This document shows, in pieces, positions 39,378 through 48,998 of a stretch of DNA of 64,000 bases; positions within the stretch are counted from its first letter, which is position 1, and the number at the start of each line of letters is the position of its first letter. The DNA lies in contig CATOTD010000002.1 in the NCBI GenBank assembly GCA_951812995.1, positions 193,468 through 257,467 on the forward strand, in the 5' to 3' direction. Source of the stretch: an uncultured Gammaproteobacteria bacterium (GTDB lineage: Bacteria; Pseudomonadota; Gammaproteobacteria; Eutrophobiales; Eutrophobiaceae). Position numbers and translations under genes: made by a program. The notes under the pieces were generated by a model. It was not told the origin of the DNA. It searched no databases and was given only the letters and a program-made list of their open reading frames with translations.

Positions 39378-40406
39378 AATCTTCAAGACTATCGTCTCAA
39401 ACAGTTGGGTAATCCTCTGCCTGAACTGGAAAAGACGGTTGACTGGGGATCTTTTCGGTCGTTGTTGAACAAGGTTCATGAGAAACAACGTAAGCGTCAG
39501 GCGGGCAACGCCCAACAGACGTAGTGATGATGTTCAAGGGACTGCTTGTGCAAAATCTGTATGGTCTTAGCGATGCTCAGTTGGAATACCAAATCGAAGA
39601 CCGTTGCAGTTTCCAGCAGTTTCTGGGTCTTGCTAGCCAGCAACGAGTCCCTGATGCCAAAACCTGTTGGGCATTCAAGCATCGGTTAGCGGTGCTGGGT
39701 CTGATGGCATCGTTGTTTGAGCAGTTGTCGTTGAACCCAGCGGCTTATATCGCTCGCAAGGATCAGATAGTTGCCTCCTCAATCATTCCGGCACTGGTGC
39801 CGCGTAAGCGTTGGGAAGACAATGCACGGATTAAGGCAGGAGCTGTCCTGGTGCGATAACAAAGGGTGTCAGAAAGATACCGAGGCCCGCTGGACGAAGA
39901 AACATAGCCGTAGCCATTTTGCTTACAAGAACCACATACAGATAGACCATGACAACAAGTTGATTCGTGACTATCAGGTCACTGATGCCAGCGTCCATGA
40001 TGCGCAGGTTTTTGCCGACCTGCCAGATGACAGCAATACCAGTAAAGATGTCTGGGCTGACAGTGCCTATCGGTCAGAGGAAAAAGTAGCGTTTCTCAAG
40101 GCGCAAGGTAAGCGCACGCGCTCCAAAGTTCGTAGTCGGGTCGAACCTGTGTTTGGAGCACAGCGCAATTTACACCGCAAAGCGGTTCCTTGCATTTGCA
40201 TTACGCGAACAAGCATGCATATCGGCTTGATGAATCTAAGGTACAATATGAGGCGTTTATGCTTTCTGGCACGGGTCAGTGCGTCTTGAAAACGAAGTAA
40301 AGCCGAGACAAGGGCTGTACGGAGACTACCGGCTTTTTGGATCAAATTGGTTTTTTTAACCTCTCTGAGCCAATAAATTGGAAAGTGATTGCATTAATAG
40401 AGGTTG

Positions 40407-41275
40407 CCAATACTGTTTTCCAAAAATGCACGCTTCTCCGCCTCGGATATAAAACCAGTCGCAATCACAGCATCATCAAAACCCTCTCGTTTCAGGTAAG
40501 CCTTTATTCTACTATCCAGCCCGTGACCTACGAGAATGAGTTGTTGGTTACCCGAAGATTGTTTCTTCATTTCCACAAAACCATGCACTAGCCGCTCAAT
40601 GTTTTTATGCGGGAGGCTGCTGGAAACAGAGAAGAAACATTCACCGCGGATGGCATATTTTCGTTTTACGGTTTGCCAGTTACTTGCTACGACTTTGTTG
40701 ATATCTGCAAGCGGTCCCTCGTGCACCACGGCAATCTTATCACTAGCAACATTCAGCACTTCAGTGATGCGCTGCTTTGAGAATTGAGATACGGTGATAA
40801 TTTGCGATGCTGAGCGAGTCGCACGCGGGATGACCAGGTGATAGAGACAACGCCTGATTAGCGGTACTGATTCTGAGATGTCGCAAAAGTTCATGTCATG
40901 TATAACGACAACCGTCGGCAGAGTTGTAAACATTGGGGCAAGGTTTCCTGGACAGCACAAAATGTCTGCGTTGTTGCTTTGTGTTGCGCGCCCGATAGCA
41001 AGCTGCTGGTACAAAAAGCGTGAGCATGGATTACTGCCGCTTACAGGAGAAACATAGCATTGAAAACTCAGCGTATCTTGATAATAAACATGATTGAGTC
41101 TATTAGTCAGACAGACGATATGTGTGTCCGGCAATAAACACAGTTCGGCCAACAGGCTATCGACATAGGTTTGTCCCCTCGGTTTTTTCCAGGCACAATG
41201 AACAGTAAATCCACCAGAATTTTCAAACGCCTTGCGCCAATATTGGACGGAATTTACTTGTGGTTGATGAGGCAT
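40407..41275 (-). pseudogene. N-terminal half of GT4-type glycosyltransferase
   Basis: About 290 codons starting MPHQPQVNSVQYWRKAFENS. The acceptor domain and hinge are recognisable (VVVIHDMNF, IITVSQFSKQRI, SVSSSLPHKNIERLVHGF), typical of GT-B enzymes of family GT4. The frame is cut at LENSIG by the right end of IS5-B. The rest of the protein is at 16350-16649. It is the last gene of a minus-strand polysaccharide cluster, likely acting on lipopolysaccharide or O-antigen; sugar specificity is unknown. Confidence 0.82.
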
Positions 41276-41289
41276 AAGAACATGACTTC

Positions 41290-42030
41290 TTAAGCCTCAA
41301 CCGGATTGTTTTTGTTGTGGTCGCTGGTTTTGACAGTGTCGCGTTTCCAGACTTCCAACACCGCCGCGAACGCCAGTATGATCCAAAAGTAACGACCCTC
41401 GGAGTGTATATCAACTAGATTGAATGTCAGTATGCCGATGAACGCGCTTGTGAATACAACTTTCCATATCCGTTGTGGTGGCGATAGTGCTGGCATGGGC
41501 CTTAACATAATGACCAGGGCGTATGCGAGCAACGCTAGAAACGGCACCATCCCCAGTAACCCCGCTTCCACGAGTACTTTAAGATAACCGCTGTGAATAC
41601 CAGCTATCCCAAACTGATGAGATTCCACGTTATACATCCGAAACCCTATCCCCTTCACGGGATTATCCGAGAACGACTCCAGGGCAAACCGCCATCTTGC
41701 GGATCTGCCAACGTCCAAAGTGATTCCGCGTGTATTTCCGCGTGTATTGTACGTTTTTATCTTTGGCTTGGTAGGAGCGACTGCTACTTCCATCTTTGGT
41801 ATGGACCACCAAAACACAAACACCGCTGCAAAAATGATCGGGATTGTGACAATGTGAACCTTGATGAGATGAGATGCTCGGTTGAACATGAGTAGTGCCG
41901 CGAGGACAGCCCAGAGTACGAGTACGACAAGTGTCGTAGCAGTAAGAATTGACCCAATAAGCACAAATGTTACAAGACCAGCAGCAATCAATTTGGGAAG
42001 AATGCGGTGGGAATTCAAAATTATACCCAC
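41290..42030 (-). pseudogene. O-antigen ligase/polymerase, C-terminal part after internal duplication
   Basis: It begins at GTG 42030 with GIILNSHRILPKLIAAGLVT, a second copy of a segment already present in the upstream reading frame, then continues into the Wzy_C hallmark SFSDNPVKGIGFRMYNVESH and GIHSGYLKVLVEAGLLG. It ends with two membrane helices. The overlap with the upstream frame is 10 bp and the two are out of frame, so the ligase is now encoded in two pieces. It is labelled a pseudogene because the parts are unlikely to work alone. Confidence 0.7.
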
Positions 42031-42371
42031 TTTGGCTGAGTCGGAGCACCTGCTACTGCCGTCTTTGGCTCAGGGGCACTTGGAGTTTCTTTTGCCGAAA
42101 AAAGACGATCAAGGGAAGTGCTAGCGGTAGGCATGGCACGCCAGAACACAAACACCGCTGCAAAAATGATCAGGGTTGTGACAATGTGAACCTTGATGAG
42201 ATGAGATGCTCGATTGAACATGAGTAGTACCGCGAGGACAGCCCAGAGTACGAGCATGATAAGTGTCGCAGATCGAGAACCAGTAAGAATTAACCCAATA
42301 AGCACAAGCGTTACAAGACCTGCGGCAATCAATTTGGGAAGAATGCGGCGGGAATTCAAAATGATACCGAT
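41761..42371. repeat. Direct tandem duplication inside the O-antigen ligase gene
   Basis: Two adjacent copies: 41761-42029 (about 270 bp) and 42030-42371 (about 342 bp). They align over their length (for example CAATTTGGGAAGAATGCGG in both) with scattered substitutions. The second carries about 62 bp and 9 bp that the first lacks. Each codes for the same membrane segments plus a Pro/Ala/Lys linker. Confidence 0.85.
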
Positions 42372-43073
42372 TCCCAAGGAGTAACACACTACGGAAAGCA
42401 ACCCTAATGTGTTCATGCCAGCGAGGCGTCCGGTTATTGTCCATGGCAGAGTCCTACCGAACGCGTTCAAATAGTAGCGCATATGACGCATACCAAGTTC
42501 TGTCTCAAACAACAAACCTTCCCAGTCCTTGCATAGCCAATACTGCTTCGTATCTCCACACCCCAATCCCAGCACACTGCTGCCGAAATAGAGTTCAATA
42601 AAAATTATCACATATAATAAACAGACCGAACCCAATATTGTCCAGGCAAGATAATATATCCGTTCTTCCCCTGCACGCATGGTCTCTACCATGATAGCGA
42701 TCATAATCAGGTACGTAGGGAGTCGGAACCATGCCAAGATGGATTTGGTTGAGTGATCACCCCACAGGAATGAAAGTGCCAAGGCTAACAGAAACAAAGT
42801 AGCCAGACGCTGAGTCCAGGTGTCGGTTGCTATACCAACCAAACCTCTCAAACCCTTCAGGAGATATGTTGTGAGTAGAAATCCGCCAATAATAGTCAGA
42901 AACAAGATAATTTGGAGGATTTCTGACCCGGCTTTTTTGAGCAGGAGATAAAAAGTGCTCTGGACAACCAGGGCATGGCCCAGCAACCATCGCATCTCGC
43001 TCAGTAGATGCAGATTTCGTGTCGATAATGGCACCAGACTGCCAGTCGGCATGTCGTCTCTTTTCATTTTCAT
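42021..43073 (-). pseudogene. O-antigen ligase/polymerase, N-terminal part
   Basis: 350 codons, beginning MKMKRDDMPTGSLVPLSTRN, with about ten hydrophobic segments. It runs through GIILNSRRILPKLIAAGLVT and stops soon after the duplicated unit (APTQPKWV). It lacks the Wzy_C motif, which is in the next frame. Homologues are WaaL/Wzy-like inner-membrane enzymes that ligate or polymerise O-antigen. It overlaps the preceding methyltransferase gene by 4 bp. Confidence 0.7.
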
Positions 43074-43759
43074 TTAACTAGCGCACCTCCCTTGCTGCCG
43101 ACCTGGACAAACGGCATATCGTGGGATTCGATAAACTCAGTATATGCCTGTAGCGAACCGTCCCACTCTGTGTTGGCTTTCACGTCATCAACAAGGATCA
43201 TGCCACCCGGTATTATATGCGGCCAGAGCTTGTCAAGCGTATGCTTCATGGGCAAGTATAAATCAACATCAAGCAGGCACACAGCAATGGGGCCGATTGC
43301 CGCATAGTCCACTGCCTGACAATCGCCAGTGATGATTTTGAAGCCATCGTATCCTAAAGGGCGAAGATTACGTTCGAAAATGTCGGCCGAGTTGTATTTG
43401 AACTGGTCTATGTCCGACCTCTTTTTGCCACGATGGGCAACCTCGTGTGCTATGGAACTTTCCACAAAACCTTCAAATGTATCAATCAGCACCACGGGGC
43501 GCGGGCTTTGGGAAGCGCGTAAATGTTCTAAAAGAAAAACGGATGTATGACCTCTTAAAATGCCGATCTCCACTATTGCCCCACCTTGCGCTTTTGTCGA
43601 TTCGATGCCATTGATCAGGAAAGCCAGTTGGGCTGGCTCGATACCATAATAATAACGGAGTGGGTATACTACATAGCGTAGTGAGGTTCTACAGTAAGCA
43701 TGCAACTTTTCCACAAAGTCCTTAACTGTTAGATTCCAGAAGTGTTTCATTTCAAGCAT
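43070..43759 (-). CDS. TylF/MycF-type O-methyltransferase
   Basis: A 229-aa class I SAM-dependent methyltransferase. Motif I is GAIVEIGILRGHTSVFLL, an acidic residue follows in VVLIDTFEGF, and the metal-binding Asp cluster is in CLLDVDLYLPM and GGMILVDDV. This is the macrocin-O-methyltransferase-like group, often found in surface-sugar clusters. It overlaps both neighbours by 4-8 bp and is in the same operon as the ligase. The substrate is probably a sugar hydroxyl; unproven. Confidence 0.8.
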   Translation of the reverse strand: MLEMKHFWNLTVKDFVEKLHAYCRTSLRYVVYPLRYYYGIEPAQLAFLINGIESTKAQGGAIVEIGILRGHTSVFLLEHLRASQSPRPVVLIDTFEGFVESSIAHEVAHRGKKRSDIDQFKYNSADIFERNLRPLGYDGFKIITGDCQAVDYAAIGPIAVCLLDVDLYLPMKHTLDKLWPHIIPGGMILVDDVKANTEWDGSLQAYTEFIESHDMPFVQVGSKGGALVK

Positions 43760-44902
43760 TCCTCCAATTTTTCCTCGTTTTTGTTTTCGGGCATACCGAC
43801 TGTATGCCAGCGATGTTTACAAGACCGCCGTAGTTCTGTAGATGAAAAAATCGTCCCAGAAAATTATCGATACGCGCAAGTGTCATCATGGTTGACATAG
43901 GCAACTTAAAATACCCTGCACTTAGTTTCTCCAGTCCCAGGACTATGTAACGAAGCAAAGGGGCCTGCTGGCTGACCATCATGTCTGGGAACCACTTCTT
44001 CATTTTCATCAGTCGCTTCGGAGTGATGGGGCGGCAATAGAATTGTGGTTCTTGTTTGCCGAGTATTTTCGTTCCAATGGTGTGCAGGGGTGTTTTATAA
44101 GGGTCAGTACCTGCAAACTTTCCATCCTTGGCAAGAATTCGATGAAGTTCGGCACCTAAGTATTCCCAGCGCATATGATGAAAGCATCCAAAAGAGAAGG
44201 CAAGATCAATAACACCGACATCAAACGGTATCTGTTCTCCAACACCGAGAACGGCAGTGAATCTGTCCCGGACACCAAAATCTGTTGCAAGACACTGTGC
44301 ATATCGCGCTTCTGCCAGCATTGGGGTGACTAAAAAAGCATGCCTTGCACCAGCTAGTAACAGCTTGACTGCATGTGATCCGCTACCACCGAGCTACAAA
44401 GCGATTTTACCAGCAACGGGTGCTAAATATTGATAGGCTTCAAGTTGTGCCAGTGTTTCATGCGGGGCATCAACCCACAAAATGGCTGGTTCGGGAAAGG
44501 TGGGCGCGATGGCAGCGATATCCTTGTATCCCGTCAGTGCCCCATAATGGGAACACGTGGACAGGGAGCTTGAGGAGGATTGTAGGACATCATTTCTTCA
44601 TAGGCCTCGGCATATATCGGATCCTGAAGATCGATAACGGGATGATCGATAACGCTATCAGTCGGCAAGAGTTTTTCAGGAGCCAACAATACAGGGATAT
44701 CATCCACTATTGGATAGATGAAGGATTCGTCCTCAGCGATCAACACTTGCTCAGTTGCCTCTAGCGCAATTGGCTTTACGTCACTGCCCTTTCGTGGCAC
44801 GGGGGCAAAATTAGCCCTCTGCCCGCGTCCAATATCCACCAATCGCAAAGAGCTTCCCGACACTGGGCAACAGAGATATTCGACGATATCAGTTATATTC
44901 AT
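43752..44902 (-). pseudogene. Methyltransferase with Trm112-like N-terminus, broken
   Basis: The first part (from ATG 44902: MNITDIVEYLCCPVSGSSLR, then DESFIYPIVDDIPVLL) resembles the Trm112/YcaR small domain often found ahead of methyltransferases. A frameshift occurs at PIMG (about 44534). The next frame reads LTGYKDIAAIAPTFPEPAIL, a TAG in place of Gln before LGGSGSHAVKLLLAGA (motif I), then DLAFSFGCFHHMRWEYLG and on to a stop at 43752. Two lesions inactivate it unless the ~190-codon tail is used alone. Confidence 0.7.
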
Positions 44903-45090
44903 AGTATTTTCCTCTTTTGAAAATGTTAAGTGATTGCCTGTCCTTGTAGTTTAATAGTAACAGATCCATAACTCAACAATCAATATTGGACACTATCCCC
45001 TTGACTCACGTAAACAACAGAAAAGCTCTTAGTGGCATGATAATAGCCGATATATTTCTTTAATAACGACACGCGGCCCCAATATTTACA

Positions 45091-45333
45091 GTGAGTAGTT
45101 CAGAGCCGAATAGGCACCAGAATCCTGAGAAAGGCGGGAAGTTTAGAAAGGTAGCGAACTTTTCTGGGGCTATTTCTGGAATATTATGGTTTATCACACT
45201 ATGTTTTTGGATGGCAGATGAGCAATTCCACTTCCCCGCGGAAATTTTTAAATCAACTTTGTGCGATGATGAAGGAATTTGCGCGAATCAATATGATTTT
45301 ATTTCATTGGCGGCATCCCTAGATATGATCTAG
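45091..45333 (+). CDS. Hypothetical small membrane protein
   Basis: An 80-codon frame starting with GTG (MSSSEPNRHQNPEKGGKFRK). One hydrophobic segment (about 24-41, GAISGILWFITLCFWMA) is followed by a short Cys-containing segment (STLCDDEGICANQY). No family was recognised and no strong ribosome site is visible. It is isolated, with 188 bp of featureless sequence before it and IS481-F just after it. Confidence 0.35.
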   Translation: MSSSEPNRHQNPEKGGKFRKVANFSGAISGILWFITLCFWMADEQFHFPAEIFKSTLCDDEGICANQYDFISLAASLDMI

Positions 45334-45369
45334 GGATAGGTTATTCATGCGAGCCATGTGAGAGATTAT

Positions 45370-46316
45370 ATAAGTGACCAGACCAATAGGGTCAACAGAA
45401 ACCCGCATGAACGTACACAAGCATACCCTATTGACACCGGCAGGTCGACTGAGTATGGTCAGACGAGCCCAACAACCTGGTTTTTCAGCGACCCGGGTGG
45501 CGCAAGAGTTTCATACGTCGACTCACACTGTATTGAAGTGGAACAATCGATTTGAGAAGGAAGGTCTGGCAGGCCTGGAAGATAGCAGTTCTCGGCCAGT
45601 CAACCGCCATCCCAAAGCACTGACAAATAGGCAAGTCCGCCAAACCTCTTTGCTACGTAAGCACCGCCGGACCATGGAGCGGATTGCCAGGAATGTCGGC
45701 TCGACCCCGCCACAATGTCTTCGCACCGCAGACGACTCGGTCTAAACAAACGCTCCGCGCTTGCACCCGCTAAACCCAATAATCGCTATGAGCGGTCTTA
45801 TCCAGGTTCACTGTTGCACCTGGACAGCAAGAAACTTAGGCGTTTTTGCAAAGGTAAGCCGTCTGCAGGGGCTGGCTGGGAGTACATACACATCTGCATC
45901 GATGCTCATTCCCGACTCAGTTACGCTGAGATTCTGCCCGATGAACGCAAAGAGCGTGTGACCGCGTTCTTCAAGAGCGTGAAAGCCTACTATGAATCAA
46001 TGGGCATACAGATTGAGCAGGTGATGACCGACTATGGCTCGGGGTATTGAGCAAAGTTCTTCAGCATCGTACTCAAGGCCATGGGTATCGCCCACCTGTT
46101 TACTCGGCCTTACACACCCAGAACCAACGGCAAGGCCGAGCGATGCATACAAACTATGCTCAGAGAGTGGGCATATGCGATGCGTTATCAAACTTCTCAT
46201 CTTTAGGGCCAAAGCACTACTACCGTGGATTCATGACTACAACCGGCATCGACCTCACGGCAGTATAGACAATCAACCACCCATCTCTCGGATAGACATT
46301 GCCATGAACAACCTAT
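45370..46316 (+). mobile_element. IS481-F, degenerate
   Basis: An IS481-family element whose right part is replaced at 46317 by IS5-G. A fragment of its right region occurs in reverse at 50056-50178. The left boundary is only approximate. Confidence 0.65.
45407..46316 (+). pseudogene. IS481-F transposase, multiply broken
   Basis: It starts MNVHKHTLLTPAGRLSMVRR, the IS481 helix-turn-helix start. A frameshift near 45715 is followed by NNRYERSYPGSLLHLDSKKL (first Asp) and HICIDAHSRLSYAEI. A TGA at 46048, a further frame to RPYTPRTNGKAERCIQTM (third acid) and later stops follow. At least four lesions. Confidence 0.75.
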
Positions 46317-46955
46317 TCCCAGATCCACAACTAGAAACCAAGAATATTATTATGACAGAAGGCCGTATCAACATCATTGATGCGACACCGATTGAAGCGG
46401 CACAGTCAGTACCAGGTAATGGCAAAGACGGTCAAGCCAGCAAAGACCACCCTGAAGCGGGCTGGCATGTAAAGCAAGACAGCCGTAATCGCCCAAAATC
46501 AACGTATGGTTATTCTGTGCATACCGGCGTGGATGAATATGGATTTATTCATAGCCAACAAGTCACGGCAGGGAATGTGCATGACTCACAAGCGTTGGAT
46601 GACTTACTGCTAGGCGATGAAACAGCACTATACGTCGATGCGGCTTATTATTCTCAAAAAACACGGGATACACTTAAGCAACGGGGTATTGAAGACCAAG
46701 TGCAACGTAAAGGGTACCGAAACAAGCCGCTATCGAAAGCACTATACGCCGTAATGCCCGCATTGCGACCACACTTTCCACTGGAGAAAGGCCTTTTGCC
46801 ACGTACAAATGGCACTATGGATTAGCGCGAACGCGCTGCATGCGCCTCGCCAAAACACGACCTTTTATGGCTTAGCAACAATGGCGGCCAATATTTGCAA
46901 AGGGGCAAAGTTTCTGGCTAAATATGACTTACCTGAACGTTGTTATGCAGGATAG
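46317..46955 (+). pseudogene. IS5-G transposase fragment
   Basis: It encodes INIIDATPIEAAQSVPGNGK (first Asp), KSTYGYSVHTGVDEYGFIHS, TALYVDAAYYSQKTRDTLKQ (second Asp) and, after a frameshift near 46795, RTRCMRLAKTRTFYGLATMA with the family C-terminus, stopping at TAG 46953. The N-terminal ~100 residues and part of the Glu region are missing. Confidence 0.7.
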
Positions 46956-47096
46956 ATGTGTCCAAAAGCAGGAAAAGTGCTCAGTTAAAGCACCTACTTT
47001 TAGAAGCAAAGCCTATGGGATAAAAAATGATTTCAACGAAAAAACAGCAAGCCGGTTGTGCTACTATTCAAAATTGATAGATTACGCTGAGGTCTC
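46317..47096 (+). mobile_element. IS5-G, right part
   Basis: The 3' two thirds of an IS5-family element whose right end is the complement of GAGACCTCAGCGTAA at about 47096. A short piece of the opposite end, GAGACCTCAGCATAA, is at 49988. The left end is lost at the joint with IS481-F. Confidence 0.65.
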
Positions 47097-47130
47097 AAGA
47101 TGATAGAAAATGCGAATTTATTTTTAAGGC

Positions 47131-48220
47131 TATCTCTATTAATGACGCTATTTGGTACAATGTTGAAGTTTCCAAACTGACAAATAAACTTCCATGAGCA
47201 ATGATATTTTCGGTTCTCTGTTTAATCTTCAAGACTATCGTCTCAAACAGTTGGGTAATCCTCTGCCTGAACTGGAAAAGACGGTTGACTGGGGATCTTT
47301 TCGGTCGTTGTTGAACAAGGTTCATGAGAAACAACGTAAGCGTCAGGCGGGCAACGCCCAACAGACGTAGTGATGATGTTCAAGGGACTGCTTGTGCAAA
47401 ATCTGTATGGTCTTAGCGATGCTCAGTTGGAATACCAAATCGAAGACCGTTGCAGTTTCCAGCAGTTTCTGGGTCTTGCTAGCCAGCAACGAGTCCCTGA
47501 TGCCAAAACCTGTTGGGCATTCAAGCATCGGTTAGCGGTGCTGGGTCTGATGGCATCGTTGTTTGAGCAGTTGTCGTTGAACCCAGCGGCTTATATCGCT
47601 CGCAAGGATCAGATAGTTGCCTCCTCAATCATTCCGGCACTGGTGCCGCGTAAGCGTTGGGAATACAATGCCCGGATTAAGGCAGGCACTGTCCCTGCCC
47701 GCTGGACGAAGAAACATAGCCGTAGCCATTTTGCTTACAAGAACCACATACAGATAGACCATGACAACAAGCTGATTCGTGACTATCAGGTCACTGATGC
47801 CAGCGTCCATGACGCGCAGGTTTTTGCCGACCTGCCAGATGACAGCAATACCAGTAAAGATGTCTGGGCTGACAGTGCCTATCGGTCAGAGGAAAAAGTA
47901 GCGTTTCTCAAGGCGCAAGGTAAGCGCACGCGCTCCAAAGTTCGTAGTCGGGTCGAACCTGTGTTTGGAGCACAGCGCAATTTACGCCGCAAAGCGGTTC
48001 CTTGCATTGGCATTACGCGCACAAACATGCATATCGGCTTGATGAATCTAAGGTACAACATGAGGCGTTTATGCTTTCTGGCACGGGTCAGTGCGTCTTG
48101 AAAACGAAGTAAAGCCGAGACAAGGGCTGTACGGAGACTACCGGCTTTTTGGATCAAATTGGTTATTGTTTTAACCTCTCTGAGCCAATAAATTGGAAAG
48201 TGATTGCATTAATAGAGGTT
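47131..48220 (+). mobile_element. IS5-B copy C
   Basis: Left end TATCTCTATTAATG at 47131, right end at 48220, with no IS inside. Relative to copies A and B it has an internal deletion of about 35 bp at 47690, which happens to restore a longer frame. No target duplication is visible. Confidence 0.82.
47194..48101 (+). pseudogene. IS5-B transposase, copy C
   Basis: ORF1 (MSNDIFGSLFNLQDYRLKQL) ends at the shared frame break after NAQQT. The second frame is open for 243 codons to TGA 48099 because the region around AGTVPARWTKKHSR is shortened. It shows the same QIVASSIIPA replacement of the first catalytic Asp. Confidence 0.75.
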
Positions 48221-48332
48221 CCCTTAAGTTACGGATAGAAAACGATGGTTTCAAGATCGAAAAAAAGTAGTCGATATTTTGCGATCATAAAGAACACTTA
48301 ACGACCATTAGTTTCATATTCTGAAGGAGAAC

Positions 48333-48903
48333 ATGATGAAAGTTGCAGTGATAACAAGCGCCGCACAGGGTTTGGGTTTGTCCATTGCCGAAGCGTTATT
48401 AAATGCTGGTTTTAAGGTCGCGTTGACCGATGTGAATGAAGTAGCGGTACAAGCTGTAGCAAAAAACATAGTGGTTAAAGGCGAGGCACTTGGTCTCAAG
48501 TTAGATGTTCTAAGTGAAGAAGATTTTCAAACAACCTTGAAAAAAATTGTGCTTGAGTTTGGTAGCTGTGATGTGTTGGTGAATAACGTAGCGATGACAC
48601 CACCAACACCAGTGATGGAAATCACTGGAGAATATTTTTCGTCTAATAACTATGGACGAATTATCAATATGGCTTCATTTTGCTGATCAAGGAGTAACAG
48701 TTAATGCTATTGCGCCTGGCCCGGTTGATGTGCCTACGATTCGTGAAAAAGTGTCGGCAGAAAAGCTAGAAGAAATTATCAATGCAATGATTCCCGTTAA
48801 GGCAATGAGTAACCCAGCATTTATAGCTGACATGGTGCGCCTATTAGCAAACAAGGTAACCGGCTCTTGCTGGGATGTTAATGGCGGCATTTTTATGCGT
48901 TGA
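48333..48903 (+). pseudogene. Short-chain dehydrogenase/reductase with internal deletions
   Basis: The N-terminal nucleotide-binding half is present (VAVITSAAQGLGLSIAEALL, then SCDVLVNNVAM). It then jumps from MEITGEYF to SNNYGRIINMAS and, after a stop, to DQGVTVNAIAPGPVDVPTIR and SCWDVNGGIFMR. The catalytic Y-x-x-x-K segment and the region before it are deleted, so it is inactive. A good AAGGAGA site precedes the ATG. It lies 95 bp before the reductase gene. Confidence 0.8.
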
Positions 48904-48998
48904 ATATGTTTAAAATAGCGTTACCACGTATGTTAGATAATTAAAGTGCAACAACCAATATGTTCGTTGAAAGATAAAAAGATGAAGGAGTAAAAGAT

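Larger units (their letters stand above)
37971..40289 (+). pseudogene. IS5-B transposase, copy B, split
   Basis: The first 13 codons (MSNDIFSSLFNLQ) are separated from the rest by IS256-C. The remainder (39378-40289) has the same two frame breaks as copy A and the same QIVASSIIPA change at the first catalytic Asp. Confidence 0.8.
37918..40405 (+). mobile_element. IS5-B copy B, interrupted by IS256-C copy 2
   Basis: The left end TATCTCTATTAAT is at 37918 and the right end at 40405. Positions 38009-39377 are an inserted IS256-C. The left flank is the VasI-like relic and the right flank is the glycosyltransferase N-terminal half, so the flanks were not originally adjacent. Confidence 0.85.
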
